DNA of 64,000 bases, from contig NZ_CP071057.1 in the NCBI RefSeq assembly GCF_017161425.1, positions 3,287,501 to 3,351,500 of the forward strand. Reading direction: 5' to 3'. This document shows positions 1 to 9,389 of the stretch, in pieces. The DNA is from Marinicauda algicola. Lineage in GTDB: Bacteria; Pseudomonadota; Alphaproteobacteria; Caulobacterales; Maricaulaceae. Position 1 is the first letter of the stretch. The number at the start of each line of letters is the position of its first letter. A program made the translations under genes and the position numbers. Below the pieces are notes generated by a model. That model searched no databases and was not told the origin of the DNA. It saw only the letters and a list, made by a program, of their open reading frames with translations.

Positions 1-708
1 GTGGCGCAGCTTGTTGGTCGCCACCGATCGCCCGGCCAGGCGCGAGCCCTCCGCCACGCGCGCCTCGACATGGAATATGTCGGGCTGGTGCTCCGACGCG
101 CCGGGCTTCTCGCGAAGCAGGATCGGGGACAGGACGAGCAGGGTGGCGAGTACCGCGATGACGACCAGGGCGCCGGGAATGACGAAGTCGAGGACGGTAA
201 GCTCGATGCCCTGCGCGGCGGACAGGCCGACCACCATGAGCGAGGCGGACGTGCCGAACGGGGTGAGCATCCCGGCTGCGAGCGCGACGTAGGACAGAGG
301 CAGCAGCAGCTGGTGGGGGGTCACGGTCGGCCTGCGCGAGGCCGGTCCGAGCATCGCGGCCACCACCGCCGTGTTCGGAACGAAGGCGCTGATCGCCGCG
401 GCCGAGCCGAGCAGGCGCGCCAGCGTGCGGCGCAGGCCCCGCGGACGTTTCGAGAAGAAGAGCTGGCGCAGCAGGGCCAGCTTGCCCAGCGCGAGGGAGA
501 AGACAACGAGGCTCATGACCGCCCAGATCGCAGGCTGGCCGAGCGCGGCGAAGGCCGTCGCGAAATCGACCCGGCCGGTGACGATCACCAGCAGGGCGAA
601 CACCGCGAAGGCCCGCGGTGCACCGATCCGGCCGGACACGAGTGCTGCCGCCAGCCCGGTCAGCAGCGCGGCGTCGATCGCCCGGCCAATGATTTCGCTT
701 TCGAGCAC
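1..708 (-). CDS. SLC13/DASS-family anion permease, N-terminal part (runs off the window)
   Basis: The minus strand reads open for 236 codons to base 1. The protein is a hydrophobic inner-membrane transporter: TM stretches at about residues 15-45 and 60-80, an SNT-like hairpin motif FVPNTAVVAAM near 109-119, and TPFGTSASLMVVG near 149-161. These match the substrate/sodium-site hairpins of divalent-anion:Na+ symporters and citrate or sulfate permeases. The last visible part (VEARVAEGSRLAGRSV, about 215-230) looks like the start of a cytosolic RCK-C/TrkA-C domain, typical of the long bacterial SLC13 subgroup. The start is a GTG at 706-708 with AGGGG about 10 bases upstream; no in-frame ATG is nearby. 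The substrate cannot be told. The C-terminal half lies outside the window. Confidence 0.75.
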   Translation of the reverse strand, partial: MLESEIIGRAIDAALLTGLAAALVSGRIGAPRAFAVFALLVIVTGRVDFATAFAALGQPAIWAVMSLVVFSLALGKLALLRQLFFSKRPRGLRRTLARLLGSAAAISAFVPNTAVVAAMLGPASRRPTVTPHQLLLPLSYVALAAGMLTPFGTSASLMVVGLSAAQGIELTVLDFVIPGALVVIAVLATLLVLSPILLREKPGASEHQPDIFHVEARVAEGSRLAGRSVATNKLRH

Positions 709-838
709 GTCCAGGCTGCCCCTGCCATCCGCCTCCTGTGTGCCCGCGGGCAAAGGCTATGACAAGGGGCAGGCCGGCGATGCGGCCGGGGCCAACACAG
801 CGCTTGAACTTGTCGCGCTAAAGCCTGATTTTAGGGTC

Positions 839-1159
839 ATGAACGAGACTGACGCCTCTGCCAGCGAGCCCGAGGACGCTTTTGCGGCTGCCGAACAGCG
901 GCTGAAGCGGGCCCTCGGCGCGATCGAGAGCCGCTTCAAGGCGCTCCAGGCGCGCGCCGAGGCGGCCAAGGGCGACGAGGCGGTGTCGCTTGCCAGCGAG
1001 GAAGATCGGGCGCGTCTGGCCGACGAACTCGACGCGGCCCGGGCCCGGGAGGCCGCACTCAGCGAGGCGGCCGGAGAGGCATCGGCGGCCTGCGGCGAGG
1101 CGATCGCCGAGCTGCGCGCGATCCTCGGACGCGACGCCGGGCCGGGCGAGGAGGGCTAG
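839..1159 (+). CDS. Small coiled-coil protein upstream of zapA (DUF4164-like)
   Basis: This gene encodes 106 residues, acidic and rich in Ala, Glu and Arg. Nearly the whole chain is predicted helix with heptad-like spacing (for example AEQRLKRALGAIESRFKAL), so a dimeric coiled coil is likely. It ends one base before zapA begins. A DUF4164-type gene immediately before zapA is a common alphaproteobacterial order, which suggests a role linked to the divisome or FtsZ ring. That function is inferred from position only. I chose the ATG at 839; longer in-frame extensions upstream have the composition of antisense sequence to the permease gene. Confidence 0.7.
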   Translation: MNETDASASEPEDAFAAAEQRLKRALGAIESRFKALQARAEAAKGDEAVSLASEEDRARLADELDAARAREAALSEAAGEASAACGEAIAELRAILGRDAGPGEEG

Positions 1160-1519
1160 ATGTCGAAGGTGACCATCTCGCTCAACGGGCGCGCCTTCAC
1201 GATCGGGTGCGAGGAGGGCCAGCAGGCATACCTGCGCGAGCTCGCGGGCCATCTCGATTCCCACGTGCGCGACCTTGCCGAGAAGGTCGGCCAGATCGGC
1301 GAGCTTCGCCTTCTGCTGATGGCCGCGCTCATCGTCGCCGACGAGAGCCGCGAGGCGCAGGGCCGGGTCGGCGAACTCGAGGAGGCGCTCATCGAGGCGC
1401 GCGGCAAGGCCTCGCAGAGCGAGGCACGCCGGCGGTCCGACCGCGCGCGTGCCGCCGAACTGCTCAACACGACCGCCGAACAGCTCGAGGCCATGGCGTC
1501 ATCTGGCGAAGAGACTTGA
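1160..1519 (+). CDS. zapA: Cell division protein ZapA
   Basis: ZapA binds FtsZ in the cytoplasm and cross-links protofilaments at the division site. The 119-residue protein has the family layout: an N-terminal beta-beta-alpha globular domain (VTISLNGRAFTIGCEEGQQAYL, given here only as its start region at residues 3-24, with the typical N-G-R-x-F-x-I pattern) and a long C-terminal coiled coil from about residue 45 onward. Length is normal for alphaproteobacterial ZapA, slightly longer than the E. coli protein. It follows the coiled-coil gene with no gap and is followed by a 6S RNA candidate and 5-FCL, the same order as E. coli zapA-ssrS-ygfA. Confidence 0.9.
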   Translation: MSKVTISLNGRAFTIGCEEGQQAYLRELAGHLDSHVRDLAEKVGQIGELRLLLMAALIVADESREAQGRVGELEEALIEARGKASQSEARRRSDRARAAELLNTTAEQLEAMASSGEET

Positions 1520-1544
1520 GTAAGATGGCCTTCGGCCCCATCTT

Positions 1545-1715
1545 CACACAAGGCGGACACTGGAGCGTGCGTCGAGCATCCTCATCCCGGCGACCTTACG
1601 TCTCTGACGGGGAGCTGTCCCTGCCCCTGGCCGTGGCCTCGGGCACACGGCGCCCACCTGGTAAGCCAGGTCATCAGGGATGTCACGATGCTGACGGCGC
1701 AATCGGTTCCGCCAC
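1545..1715 (+). ncRNA. ssrS: 6S RNA (probable)
   Basis: The 226-base gap between zapA and 5-FCL is where 6S RNA lies in many proteobacteria. The sequence folds as a long interrupted hairpin. An outer stem GCATC..ATCCC (1576-1588) pairs with GGGAT..GATGC (1677-1691), and CGTC / GACG extends it outward. Inside are a small hairpin ACCTGG-TAAG-CCAGGT and a hairpin CCGTG-gcctcgggca-CACGG. This open-bubble rod shape is that of 6S RNA, which mimics an open promoter and binds the housekeeping RNA polymerase. The exact 5' and 3' ends are estimates. No covariance-model score could be run. Confidence 0.65.
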
Positions 1716-1745
1716 CCTTTTCCTCCGGCCCGGCGGGCGGATCTC

Positions 1746-2321
1746 ATGTTGATGGGCTGGCGCAAGTCGCGCGCCCGCGCGAAGGCGACGCTGGCGCGCA
1801 AGGCGGCCTGGCAGGGTGATCCGGATGCCGGCCGGCGCCTGGCCGAGCATTTCCCCGACAGTGTCTGGCCGTCCGTCGGCACGGTCGTGGCCGGCTACCG
1901 GCCGATCCGCGACGAGATCGACCCGACCCCGCTGATGGAGACCTTCTACTGCGAGCAGGCCCAGCTCTGCCTGCCCTGCGTCGCCGGACCGGACCGCCCG
2001 CTGGTATTCCGCGCCTTCCAGCCCGGCGACGATTTCGTGCGCGGCGCCTTCGGCGTCGAGGAGCCGAGCCCCGACAGTCCGGAGTGCAAGCCGCTGCTCA
2101 TCCTCGCCCCGCTGCTGGCCTTCGACGAGACCGGCAAGAGGCTCGGCTACGGGGCCGGCTTCTACGACCGCACGATCGCCGCGCTTCGAAAGCACAATCC
2201 CGTCACCGTCGTGGGGCTCGCCTACGAGGCACAGCGGATGAGAAGCGTGCCCACCGACAGGCACGACATCGCGCTCGACTGGATCGTCACCGAGAAGCGC
2301 GCCTATCGCGGAGCGGTGTGA
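1746..2321 (+). CDS. 5-formyltetrahydrofolate cyclo-ligase
   Basis: This enzyme converts 5-formyl-THF to 5,10-methenyl-THF using ATP (EC 6.3.3.2), returning a stable folate to one-carbon metabolism. The 191-residue protein has the family hallmarks: an N-terminal basic helix, VAGYRPIRDEIDPTPLM mid-chain, and the C-terminal nucleotide/folate motif PLLAFDETGKRLGYGAGFYD followed by GLAYEAQR. Length is typical. The location directly downstream of zapA and the 6S RNA candidate matches the E. coli ygfA position. The ATG at 1746 has only a weak upstream purine stretch, and the gene may be read from the same transcript as the RNA. Confidence 0.9.
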   Translation: MLMGWRKSRARAKATLARKAAWQGDPDAGRRLAEHFPDSVWPSVGTVVAGYRPIRDEIDPTPLMETFYCEQAQLCLPCVAGPDRPLVFRAFQPGDDFVRGAFGVEEPSPDSPECKPLLILAPLLAFDETGKRLGYGAGFYDRTIAALRKHNPVTVVGLAYEAQRMRSVPTDRHDIALDWIVTEKRAYRGAV

Positions 2322-2432
2322 GTGCCGACACCGAAGGGCGGCTGAACGCGCCCCCTGCGCCCGGCGTTGTGAAGAGCGCCGCTCTGGGCTAGACGCGAGT
2401 CCGCTCTTTCCCTCCGCAATGACGGATACCCC

Positions 2433-3257
2433 ATGCGCATCGCCTTTTTCGGAGACGTCGTCGGCCGCTCGGGCCGCCAGGTGCTGAGCGAGGAGCTGCC
2501 CGGCCTGCGCGAGGCGCTGGCGCTCGACTTCGTCGTGGTCAACGCCGAGAACGCGGCCGGCGGGTTCGGCATCACCGAGAAGACCGCCGTCGAGCTGTTC
2601 GATGCCGGCGCCGACGTGCTCACCCTCGGCAACCACTCCTTCGACCAGAGCGAGGCGCTCTCCTATATCGAGCGCGAACCGCGCCTGCTGCGTCCGGTGA
2701 ACTATCCCGAAGGCACCGCACCGGGGCGGGGGTCGAGTCTCTACGACCTGCCCGACGGGCGGCGCATCCTCGTGATCAACGTGATGCTGCGCCTGTTCAT
2801 GGAGGCCCTGGACGACCCCTTCAGGCGCATCAACGAGGAACTCGATGCCTGCCCGCTCGGCCAGGTCGCCGACGCCATCCTTGTCGATGCCCACGGCGAG
2901 GCGACGAGCGAGAAGACTGCGCTCGGCGTTTATTGCGACGGGCGGGCGAGCCTCGTCGTCGGGACCCACACCCATGTGCCGACCGCCGACTGGCGCATCC
3001 TGCCCGGCGGTACGGCCTACCAGACCGACGCCGGGATGTGCGGCGATTACGACTCGGTGATCGGGATGGACAAGGAGGAGCCGGTCAACCGGTTCGTGAC
3101 CCACATGCGCTCCTCGCGCTTTTCTGCCGCCAGCGGCGAGGCGACGGCCTGCGGTCTGTTCGTGGAGACTGACGACAGGACCGGGCTGGCGGCGCGTGTC
3201 GAGCCGATCCGCATCGGCGGCGTGCTCTCCCAGGCCCGGCCGGAAAGCACTAACTAG
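2433..3257 (+). CDS. ymdB: YmdB-family metallophosphoesterase (TIGR00282)
   Basis: This 274-residue protein belongs to the YmdB family of dinuclear-metal phosphodiesterases, some of which act on 2',3'-cyclic nucleotides. The metal-ligand motifs are clear: FFGDVVGRSGR at the N terminus, NAENAAGGFG, LTLGNHSFDQ, VDAHGEATSEK and GTHTHVPTAD in order, ending with TDAGMCGDYDSVIGM. Length is normal. It follows 5-FCL by 111 bases, a pairing often seen in alphaproteobacteria. Its stop codon shares the 4-base palindrome CTAG with the stop of the convergent epimerase gene. Confidence 0.9.
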   Translation: MRIAFFGDVVGRSGRQVLSEELPGLREALALDFVVVNAENAAGGFGITEKTAVELFDAGADVLTLGNHSFDQSEALSYIEREPRLLRPVNYPEGTAPGRGSSLYDLPDGRRILVINVMLRLFMEALDDPFRRINEELDACPLGQVADAILVDAHGEATSEKTALGVYCDGRASLVVGTHTHVPTADWRILPGGTAYQTDAGMCGDYDSVIGMDKEEPVNRFVTHMRSSRFSAASGEATACGLFVETDDRTGLAARVEPIRIGGVLSQARPESTN

Positions 3258-4216
3258 CTATTGCGATAAGATCGGAACCACTGCGCGAACCGGGCTATGC
3301 CCTCTTCGAGGCGGGTTCCCGGCACGCACCCGTAATCGCGTTCCAGCCGGGTAACGTCCGCGCAGGTATAGGACACGTCGCCGGGCTGGGGCGGAACGGG
3401 CTCGGTCTTCGCGTTCACGCCGAGTGCGCGCTCGAGCGTGGCGACGAGGTCAAGCGTCTCCACCGGGTTCGAGCCGCCGATATTGTAGACCCCGTGGCGC
3501 GCGCCCGGCGCGTCGTCGAGCACCCGCACGAGCGGCTCGATCACGTCGTCGATATAGGTGAAGTCGCGCTGGTTGCGGCCCTCGTTGAACAGCCGGATCG
3601 TCTCGCCCCTCAGCATGGCTTCGGCGAAGCTGAAATAGGCCATGTCCGGACGGCCCCAAGGCCCGTAGACGGTGAAGAATCTCAGGCCCGTCTGGGGCAG
3701 GCCGTATAGGTGGGTGTAGGTCGAACTCATCAGCTCGTCCGCGCGCTTGGTGGCCGCGTAGAGCGAGACCGGTTCGCCAAGCGCGTCGTCCTCGCGAAAG
3801 CGCCCGCCGCGCTCGCCATAGACCGAGCTGGAGGAGGCGTAGACGAGGTGGGCGAGATCGCCGCCGAGCGCGCGCGCGGCTTCCAGCACGGAGAGGTGGC
3901 CCGTCACATTGCTGTGGGTATAGGCGAAAGGCGCATCGAGCGAGTAGCGCACGCCGGCCTGTGCGGCGAGGTGCAGGATGCGCGTCGGACGGGTCTCCAG
4001 GACGAGCCGCTTGACGGCATCGTCATCGGCGAGGTCGAGCCGGTGAAACTCGAAACCGGCCTGGCGATCGAGTTCGGTCAGGCGTGCCCGCTTGAGCGCC
4101 ACGTCATAATAGTCGGTCAGACTGTCGAGGCCGACAATCCGTTCTCCGCGGGCAAGAAGGCGTCGCGACGCGTGGAAGCCGATGAAGCCTGCCGCGCCGG
4201 TAACCAGGATCGTCAT
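3254..4216 (-). CDS. NAD-dependent sugar-nucleotide epimerase (UDP-glucuronate 4-epimerase-like)
   Basis: A 320-residue extended short-chain dehydrogenase. It opens with the Rossmann motif TGAAGFIGFH, has LDLADDDAV and HLAAQAGVRYSLD, the catalytic YxxxK as YAATKRADE, and FFTVYGPWGRPDMAYF. The last motif is typical of UDP-glucuronate 4-epimerases, which make UDP-galacturonate for envelope polysaccharide. I chose the ATG at 4216 because the glycine-rich strand must sit at the N terminus; the longer reading would add 20 unlikely residues. Substrate is inferred. The envelope operon at 8-14 kb is a plausible consumer. Confidence 0.85.
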   Translation of the reverse strand: MTILVTGAAGFIGFHASRRLLARGERIVGLDSLTDYYDVALKRARLTELDRQAGFEFHRLDLADDDAVKRLVLETRPTRILHLAAQAGVRYSLDAPFAYTHSNVTGHLSVLEAARALGGDLAHLVYASSSSVYGERGGRFREDDALGEPVSLYAATKRADELMSSTYTHLYGLPQTGLRFFTVYGPWGRPDMAYFSFAEAMLRGETIRLFNEGRNQRDFTYIDDVIEPLVRVLDDAPGARHGVYNIGGSNPVETLDLVATLERALGVNAKTEPVPPQPGDVSYTCADVTRLERDYGCVPGTRLEEGIARFAQWFRSYRNS

Positions 4217-4408
4217 GGGCCTGGAAATACTCCCGATCGTGGCGGCGCATCCTAGGAAGAACCTCCCGCCTGTCAACGCGCCTGCCGCTGAGGCCCGGGC
4301 GCGTGATGCAGGCGTTCTGATTGCAAAACATCGGGCTTGAGCTAGGCTCTTTGCGAGTAGTCCGCGGCGTCCGGGGTGTCCGCGGCGGTCTTCGAGGGGA
4401 GTCGCCCT

Positions 4409-6684
4409 ATGCGGATGCGTTCAGCTCTTATGCTCGCCGTGTTCACGAGCGCCGCGATGATCGTGTCGGGATGTGGTGGGGGAGGCGGGGGTGCGACCGG
4501 CGGGCCGATCGTCTCGCCCCCTCCGCCTCCTCCTCCGCCTCCTCCTCCACCCCCACCCCCGCCGCCACCCCCCCACCCCCGCCGGCGAATTTCGATACCG
4601 TTGAATTCCGCAATCAGTACGGGCTGGGCCTGATCAACGCGATCAGCGCCTACGAGGCGGGGGCAACCGGGCTGGGAATCCTCGTCGCGGTCGTCGACAC
4701 CGGCGTCGAGCTGGCCGACAGCGAATTCGACGGCACGGGTACCGGCGCGAACCAGATTCATCCCGCAAGTACCGACATCGTCTCCAACCGCACCGCGAAC
4801 GATGTGGACGGTCACGGTACGGGCGTGGCGGGAGTCATCGCCGCCAAGAAGGACGACGTCGTGATGCACGGCGTCGCATTCCAGTCGACGATCCTCGCGA
4901 TCCGCGCGGATTCGGTGGGCAGCTGCGAAGCCGATGGCGGGGAGGGATGCACCTTCTCCGACAGCGCGACCGCCGCGGCGATCGATCACGCGGTCGCCAA
5001 CGGGGCCCGGATCATCAATCTCTCGCTCGGCCGGGACGCCGAACTCGGCGACGACGCTTCGCGCACCTTCGCCGCCATGCGCCGCGCCGCCGATGCGGGC
5101 GTGCTCTTGGTCGTGGCCGCAGGAAACCAGGACGAGGAGGAGACCGAACCCGATGCCTCTCCGGGCTTTCCGGCCACTTTCGTCAACGACCTCGAGGCGG
5201 ACGGGTTTGCGGTCGCTGTCGGTTCGGTCGGCTCGGCCAAGGAGATTTCGAGCTTCTCCAACCGGGCCCAGGGCGCGGAGAATTTCTATCTCGTCGCCCC
5301 GGGCGAGCAAATCGTCGCGCCGGGCGTCGGGCCGGACTATTTCCGGTTCTCCGGAACCTCCTTTGCCGCGCCGCATGTGGCGGGCGCGCTGGCCCTGATG
5401 CTGCAGGCCTTTCCGAATCTCGCCGGCAACACCGCCCTGCAGATCCTGTTCGACACGGCCGAGGACCTTGGCGACCCGGGCGCGGATTCGACTTACGGGC
5501 GGGGCCTCATAGACCTCGCCGAGGCGTTCAAGCCGCAGGGCACGACGACGACGGCGCTGTTCGGAGCCGAGAGGGTGCCGGTGGCGCTGGTCCTGTCCGA
5601 ACCGGGCGGGGCCTTCGGCGACTGGGTGTTCGATTCCGGCCTGTTCGACGGCGCAGTGATGCGCGACCGCTACGACCGGGCCTATCGCTTCGAGGCCGGC
5701 GAGGCGCCGGGCGATGGCGGGCGCAATGCGCTGTCCGCCTTCGAGACAGCCGCGCAATCGAGCCTGAACCGCGTCTCGGTGACCCGCGCCGGGTCGACCG
5801 AGGTCACGTTGCGCCACGGTCAGGACCGGGTGCAGGCGCTGACCAACCTGCCCGAGGAACTCTACCAGGGCGACATGGGCGTCTCGCTGAGATTCATCGC
5901 CGGGGATCTGACGCTCGAAGCGGGACGCGGCTTCGCTTCTCCGTCTCCGGTCGCCGGGGCGGGCGGTTCGGTGCTCTCGCACACCCATTTCAGCGGCGCG
6001 GTCGCCAATCTCTCGGCCCAGCGCGACTGGGCCTCGGTACGATACGATCTCGACCCTGTGACCCTCTCGGTGCGCACCGCCGGCTCGCAGGGCGATGCGT
6101 TCAGTGCGGCCGCGCTGACCGTCGACTTTGCCGGCCAGCAGCTCGGCATCGAGATCGGGAACGGGCGCGAGGACGGGCGCGCCCTGGGCAGTCATCTCGC
6201 GGGCCGCTTCGGTGCGCCGGACGAGTCCTCCAGCGACTTCACGGCCGCGCTGTGGTCCGGTCCGCTCGCCTTCGGCTGGCGCGGAGCGGCGCGCTACGAG
6301 CACGTCGAGGCACGGCTCGGCATGCCCGGATTCCTCACGATCGAGGAGGAGGTGAGGGCGAGCGCCTGGAGCGTGGGGGTTGACCGTCCGGTCGGCCCGG
6401 GCCGGCTCGGATTCACGCTCTCCCAGCCCCTGCGCGTCGAGGCCGGAGCGGTCAGCGCGCGAGTCCCGGTCGAGGTCGATCGCAGGAATCGCACCCGCTA
6501 CGAGCGGCGTCTGGCCGCACTATCGCCTTCCGGCCGGGAATTGTCGCTGGAAAGCGCCTACAGCTTCGCGCTCGGCGAGCGCACGCGTGCCTCGCTCGCG
6601 GCGCGATACACGACCGATCCCGGCCACGTCGCGGGCAGCGACGATGCGGTCTCGGTCTGGTTCGGTCTTCGAACCGGCTGGTGA
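4409..6684 (+). CDS. S8 subtilase with C-terminal beta-barrel-like domain; lipoprotein signal in a different frame
   Basis: The protease body is in the frame ending at 6684. The catalytic Asp is in VAVVDTG (codon 4696), His in DGHGTGVAG (4813) and Ser in FSGTSFAAPHVAG (5359). About 370 residues follow with the alternating pattern of an outer-membrane barrel, ending in an aromatic residue (GLRTGW). The only good start, ATG 4409 with AGGGGAG before it, lies in another frame and encodes a lipoprotein signal peptide with lipobox IVSGC and a Gly run. The two frames meet in a C-rich polyproline tract (4515-4582). One missing base there would explain the break. Without a shift, the body would need the TTG at 4321 and would lack any export signal. 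It may be phase variable, a sequence error or a pseudogene. Confidence 0.75.
4515..4582 (+). repeat. C-rich CCN / homopolymer tract encoding polyproline
   Basis: The tract is built of CCT, CCG, CCA and CCC triplets with C runs of up to seven (4568-4574) and five (4576-4580). It encodes about nineteen prolines in the signal-peptide frame. The lipoprotein signal frame and the protease frame join here, so strand slippage would switch expression of the downstream protease on or off. Confidence 0.8.
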
Positions 6685-6709
6685 TCAGGAGCGGCGCCGC
6701 AATTCCCTT

Positions 6710-6754
6710 GCTTTCTGCACTGCGATCGTGAAGCTTTTCGCAGTGCAGCAAAGC
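6710..6754 (+). promoter_or_regulatory. Inverted repeat between the subtilase gene and serA
   Basis: The arm GCTTTCTGCACTGCGA (6710-6725) and the arm TCGCAGTGCAGCAAAGC (6738-6754) are complementary apart from one bulged base, with a 12-base loop. It ends 13 bases before the serA ATG. No T run follows, so it is not a standard terminator for the upstream gene. It could be a leader hairpin controlling serA or an RNA-stability element. Confidence 0.45.
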
Positions 6755-6767
6755 CCCGGGTGAGTCC

Positions 6768-8006
6768 ATGCCTTCGACGCCGAACTTCAAAGCCCTGCTC
6801 GTGGAGAACGTTCACGAGGACGCCGACGGCGCGCTGCAGGCGCACGGGCCCGTGGAAATCGTGCGCAGGTCCGGCTCGCCCGACGCGAAGGCCCTGCGCG
6901 AGGAGGTGACGGGATACGACGTGCTCGGCATTCGATCGCGCACGCAGCTGGACGCCGCGTTCTTCGAGGCGGCCGACAGGCTGAAGGCGGTGGGCTGCTT
7001 CTGCATCGGGACCAACCAGGTCGATCTGGAGGCCGCCTCGCGCCGGGCGATCCCGGTGTTCAACGCCCCCTTCGCCAATACCCGCTCGGTCGCCGAGCTC
7101 ACCATGGCCAGCATCGTCATGTTGATGCGCCGCATACCGGAGAAGATGTTCGCGATCCGCGAGGGCGAGTGGCTGAAGACCGCGAACGGCGCGCACGAGG
7201 TGCGCAAGAAGAAGCTCGGCATCGTCGGCTACGGCAATATCGGCGCCCAGCTCTCCGTGATCGCCTCCGCGCTCGGCATGCACGTGTATTACTACGACAT
7301 CGAGCCCAAGCTCGCGCACGGCAATGCGCGGCCGGTGGACAGCCTGGAGACGCTGCTGCAGACCTGCGACGTCGTCACCCTGCACGTCCCCTCCACACCG
7401 CGCACCAAGGGGATGATGACCAGGGAGCGCATCCGCGCGATGGCGCCGGGCAGCTTCCTCATCAACCAGGCGCGCGGCGATCTGGTCGACATCGACGCGC
7501 TCGCCGAGGCGCTGCGGGACGGCCATATCGCGGGCGCGGCGGTGGACGTCTTCCCCGTGGAGCCCAAGAGCAAGGAGGAGCGCTTCGAGAGCCCGCTTCA
7601 GGCTTTCGACAACGTCATCCTGACGCCCCATATCGGCGGCTCGACGCTGGAGGCCCAGGCCGCGATCGGCTCGGACACCGGCTCCAAGCTCGCCAAGTTC
7701 CTGTTCGAGGGGGCGACCCTGCATGCGGTCAACTTCCCCCAGGTCGAACCCGGCCCGGTGCGCGAGGGGCGCACGCGCCTGCTGGTGCCCCATCTCAACC
7801 AGCCCGGCTTCCTGCGCCGGCTCAACGACGCTGCCGAGCGCGCCGGGGCGAACGTCGCGGCGCAATACCTGCAGACCGAGGGCGAACTCGGCTATGCGAT
7901 CGCCGACCTGGAGGGCGATCTGCCGAATGACTTCCAGCAGCGGATCGAGACGCTCGACGGCACGATCTGGGCGCGCCTGATCAGGGGCTCGGCCGGCGGC
8001 GCCTAG
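6768..8006 (+). CDS. serA: D-3-phosphoglycerate dehydrogenase
   Basis: SerA oxidises 3-phosphoglycerate to 3-phosphohydroxypyruvate with NAD, the first step of serine synthesis. The 412-residue length fits the E. coli type, with a C-terminal ACT domain (about 335-412) for serine feedback. Visible motifs are the NAD-binding [11 protein letters not shown] near residue 150, the active-site Arg in [10 protein letters not shown], and the catalytic His in [13 protein letters not shown]. The N-terminal [10 protein letters not shown] and CIGTNQVDL are typical. No serC adjoins it. The gene ends in a CTAG shared with the convergent glmM. Confidence 0.93.
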   Translation: MPSTPNFKALLVENVHEDADGALQAHGPVEIVRRSGSPDAKALREEVTGYDVLGIRSRTQLDAAFFEAADRLKAVGCFCIGTNQVDLEAASRRAIPVFNAPFANTRSVAELTMASIVMLMRRIPEKMFAIREGEWLKTANGAHEVRKKKLGIVGYGNIGAQLSVIASALGMHVYYYDIEPKLAHGNARPVDSLETLLQTCDVVTLHVPSTPRTKGMMTRERIRAMAPGSFLINQARGDLVDIDALAEALRDGHIAGAAVDVFPVEPKSKEERFESPLQAFDNVILTPHIGGSTLEAQAAIGSDTGSKLAKFLFEGATLHAVNFPQVEPGPVREGRTRLLVPHLNQPGFLRRLNDAAERAGANVAAQYLQTEGELGYAIADLEGDLPNDFQQRIETLDGTIWARLIRGSAGGA

Positions 8007-9355
8007 GACGCGTCCGCCTCGCGCAGTGCGGCGAGGATCTGCTCGACCGCCCGGGAGATGAGCTTGCGCTCGCCTTCGGCCATGACGCGAATGACCGGCT
8101 CGGTTCCCGATTTGCGTACCAGGAGCCGCCCCCGGGTGCCGAGTTCGGCTTCCGCCTCGCCGATCGCGGCCTTCACCCGATCGCTGTCCAGCGGCTGGCT
8201 GCCCTCGCTGTAGCGGTAGTTCTTCAGGATCTGCGGCGCCGGCTCGAACACGCGCAGGAGTTCGCTCGCCTTCTTGCCGGACTCCACGAGCAGGGCGAGA
8301 ACCTGCAGGGCCGCGATCAGCCCGTCGCCCGTCGTGGCATAGTCGGTGAGCACGATGTGGCCGGACTGTTCGCCGCCGAGATTGGCCCCGGTCTCGCGCA
8401 TGCGCTCGACCACGTAGCGGTCGCCGACCTGGGTGCGGTCGAGTTTCAGCCCCTCCTTCTCCAGGAAGCGCTCGAGGCCGAGATTGGACATCTGGGTGGT
8501 CACCACCGTGTCGGTGGCGAGCAGCCCCGCCCGTTTCCAGGCGCGCGCGATCAGCGCGATCAGCTGGTCGCCGTCGATGATGTGGCCCGTCTCGTCGCAG
8601 ACGATCAGCCGGTCCGCGTCCCCGTCGAGCGCCAGCCCGATATCGGCCCGGTAGCGCAGCACGTTCTCGGCGAGCCCCTGGGGCGAGACCGCGCCGCAGT
8701 CCTCGTTGATGTTGAAGCCGTTGGGCTTGTTGTTGATCGGGATGAGGTCCGCGCCGAGCTCCCACAGCACGTTCGGGGCGACCTTGTAGGCTGCACCGTT
8801 TGCCGAATCCACGACGATCCTGAGCCCGGACAGGCGCATCTGGCGCGGGAAGGTCGCCTTGACGATCTCGGTATAGCGCGCCTGGCAGTCGTCCACCCGC
8901 TGGGCACGGCCGAGATCGGCCGGCTCGGCGAGCGCCTCGTTCATGTCCCCGTCCATGTAGGACTCGATCTCCAGCTCGGCGGCGTCCGACAGCTTGAACC
9001 CGTCCGGGCCGAACAGCTTGATGCCGTTGTCCTCGTACGGGTTGTGGGAGGCGGTGATCATCACGCCCATGTCGGCGCGCAGCGAGCGGGTCAGGGTGGC
9101 CACGCCCGGCGTCGGCAGCGGGCCGAACTGGAACACGTCCATGCCTGCGCTGGTGAAGCCGGAAACGAGCGCGCTCTCGATCATGTAGCCGGACAGGCGC
9201 GTGTCCTTGCCGATCACGACCGAGTGGCGCCGGCTCGCATCGCGCCGGAAATAGCGCGCCGCGGCCATGCCGAGCCGAAGGGCGGTCTCCGCCGTCATCG
9301 GGAAGCGGTTGGTCGTGCCGCGCACGCCGTCGGTGCCGAAATAGCGCTTGATCAT
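8003..9355 (-). CDS. glmM: Phosphoglucosamine mutase
   Basis: GlmM interconverts glucosamine-6-phosphate and glucosamine-1-phosphate, supplying UDP-GlcNAc for peptidoglycan and LPS. The 450-residue chain begins [13 protein letters not shown], has the phosphoserine loop [11 protein letters not shown] with Ser103, the metal loop DGDADRL near 243, GGEQSGH and the phosphate-binding [12 protein letters not shown] at the C terminus. Length matches the family. The start at 9355 places the conserved FGTDGVRG at the N terminus; 29 extra upstream residues were rejected. It is the last gene of the minus-strand envelope operon that begins with kdsB. Confidence 0.95.
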   Translation of the reverse strand: MIKRYFGTDGVRGTTNRFPMTAETALRLGMAAARYFRRDASRRHSVVIGKDTRLSGYMIESALVSGFTSAGMDVFQFGPLPTPGVATLTRSLRADMGVMITASHNPYEDNGIKLFGPDGFKLSDAAELEIESYMDGDMNEALAEPADLGRAQRVDDCQARYTEIVKATFPRQMRLSGLRIVVDSANGAAYKVAPNVLWELGADLIPINNKPNGFNINEDCGAVSPQGLAENVLRYRADIGLALDGDADRLIVCDETGHIIDGDQLIALIARAWKRAGLLATDTVVTTQMSNLGLERFLEKEGLKLDRTQVGDRYVVERMRETGANLGGEQSGHIVLTDYATTGDGLIAALQVLALLVESGKKASELLRVFEPAPQILKNYRYSEGSQPLDSDRVKAAIGEAEAELGTRGRLLVRKSGTEPVIRVMAEGERKLISRAVEQILAALREADAS

Positions 9356-9389
9356 GTCCGTGTGGCTCTTCCCTGTCACATGAACGGCG

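Noticed and set aside
1-762. Long plus-strand open reading of 253 codons at the left edge
   Set aside because: It is rich in Arg, Gly, Asp and His in no domain-like pattern; the minus strand encodes a convincing SLC13-type permease.
4321-4408. TTG 4321 as the start of the subtilase
   Set aside because: The resulting N terminus is Arg-rich with no export signal, while ATG 4409 has a ribosome site and a lipoprotein signal in another frame.
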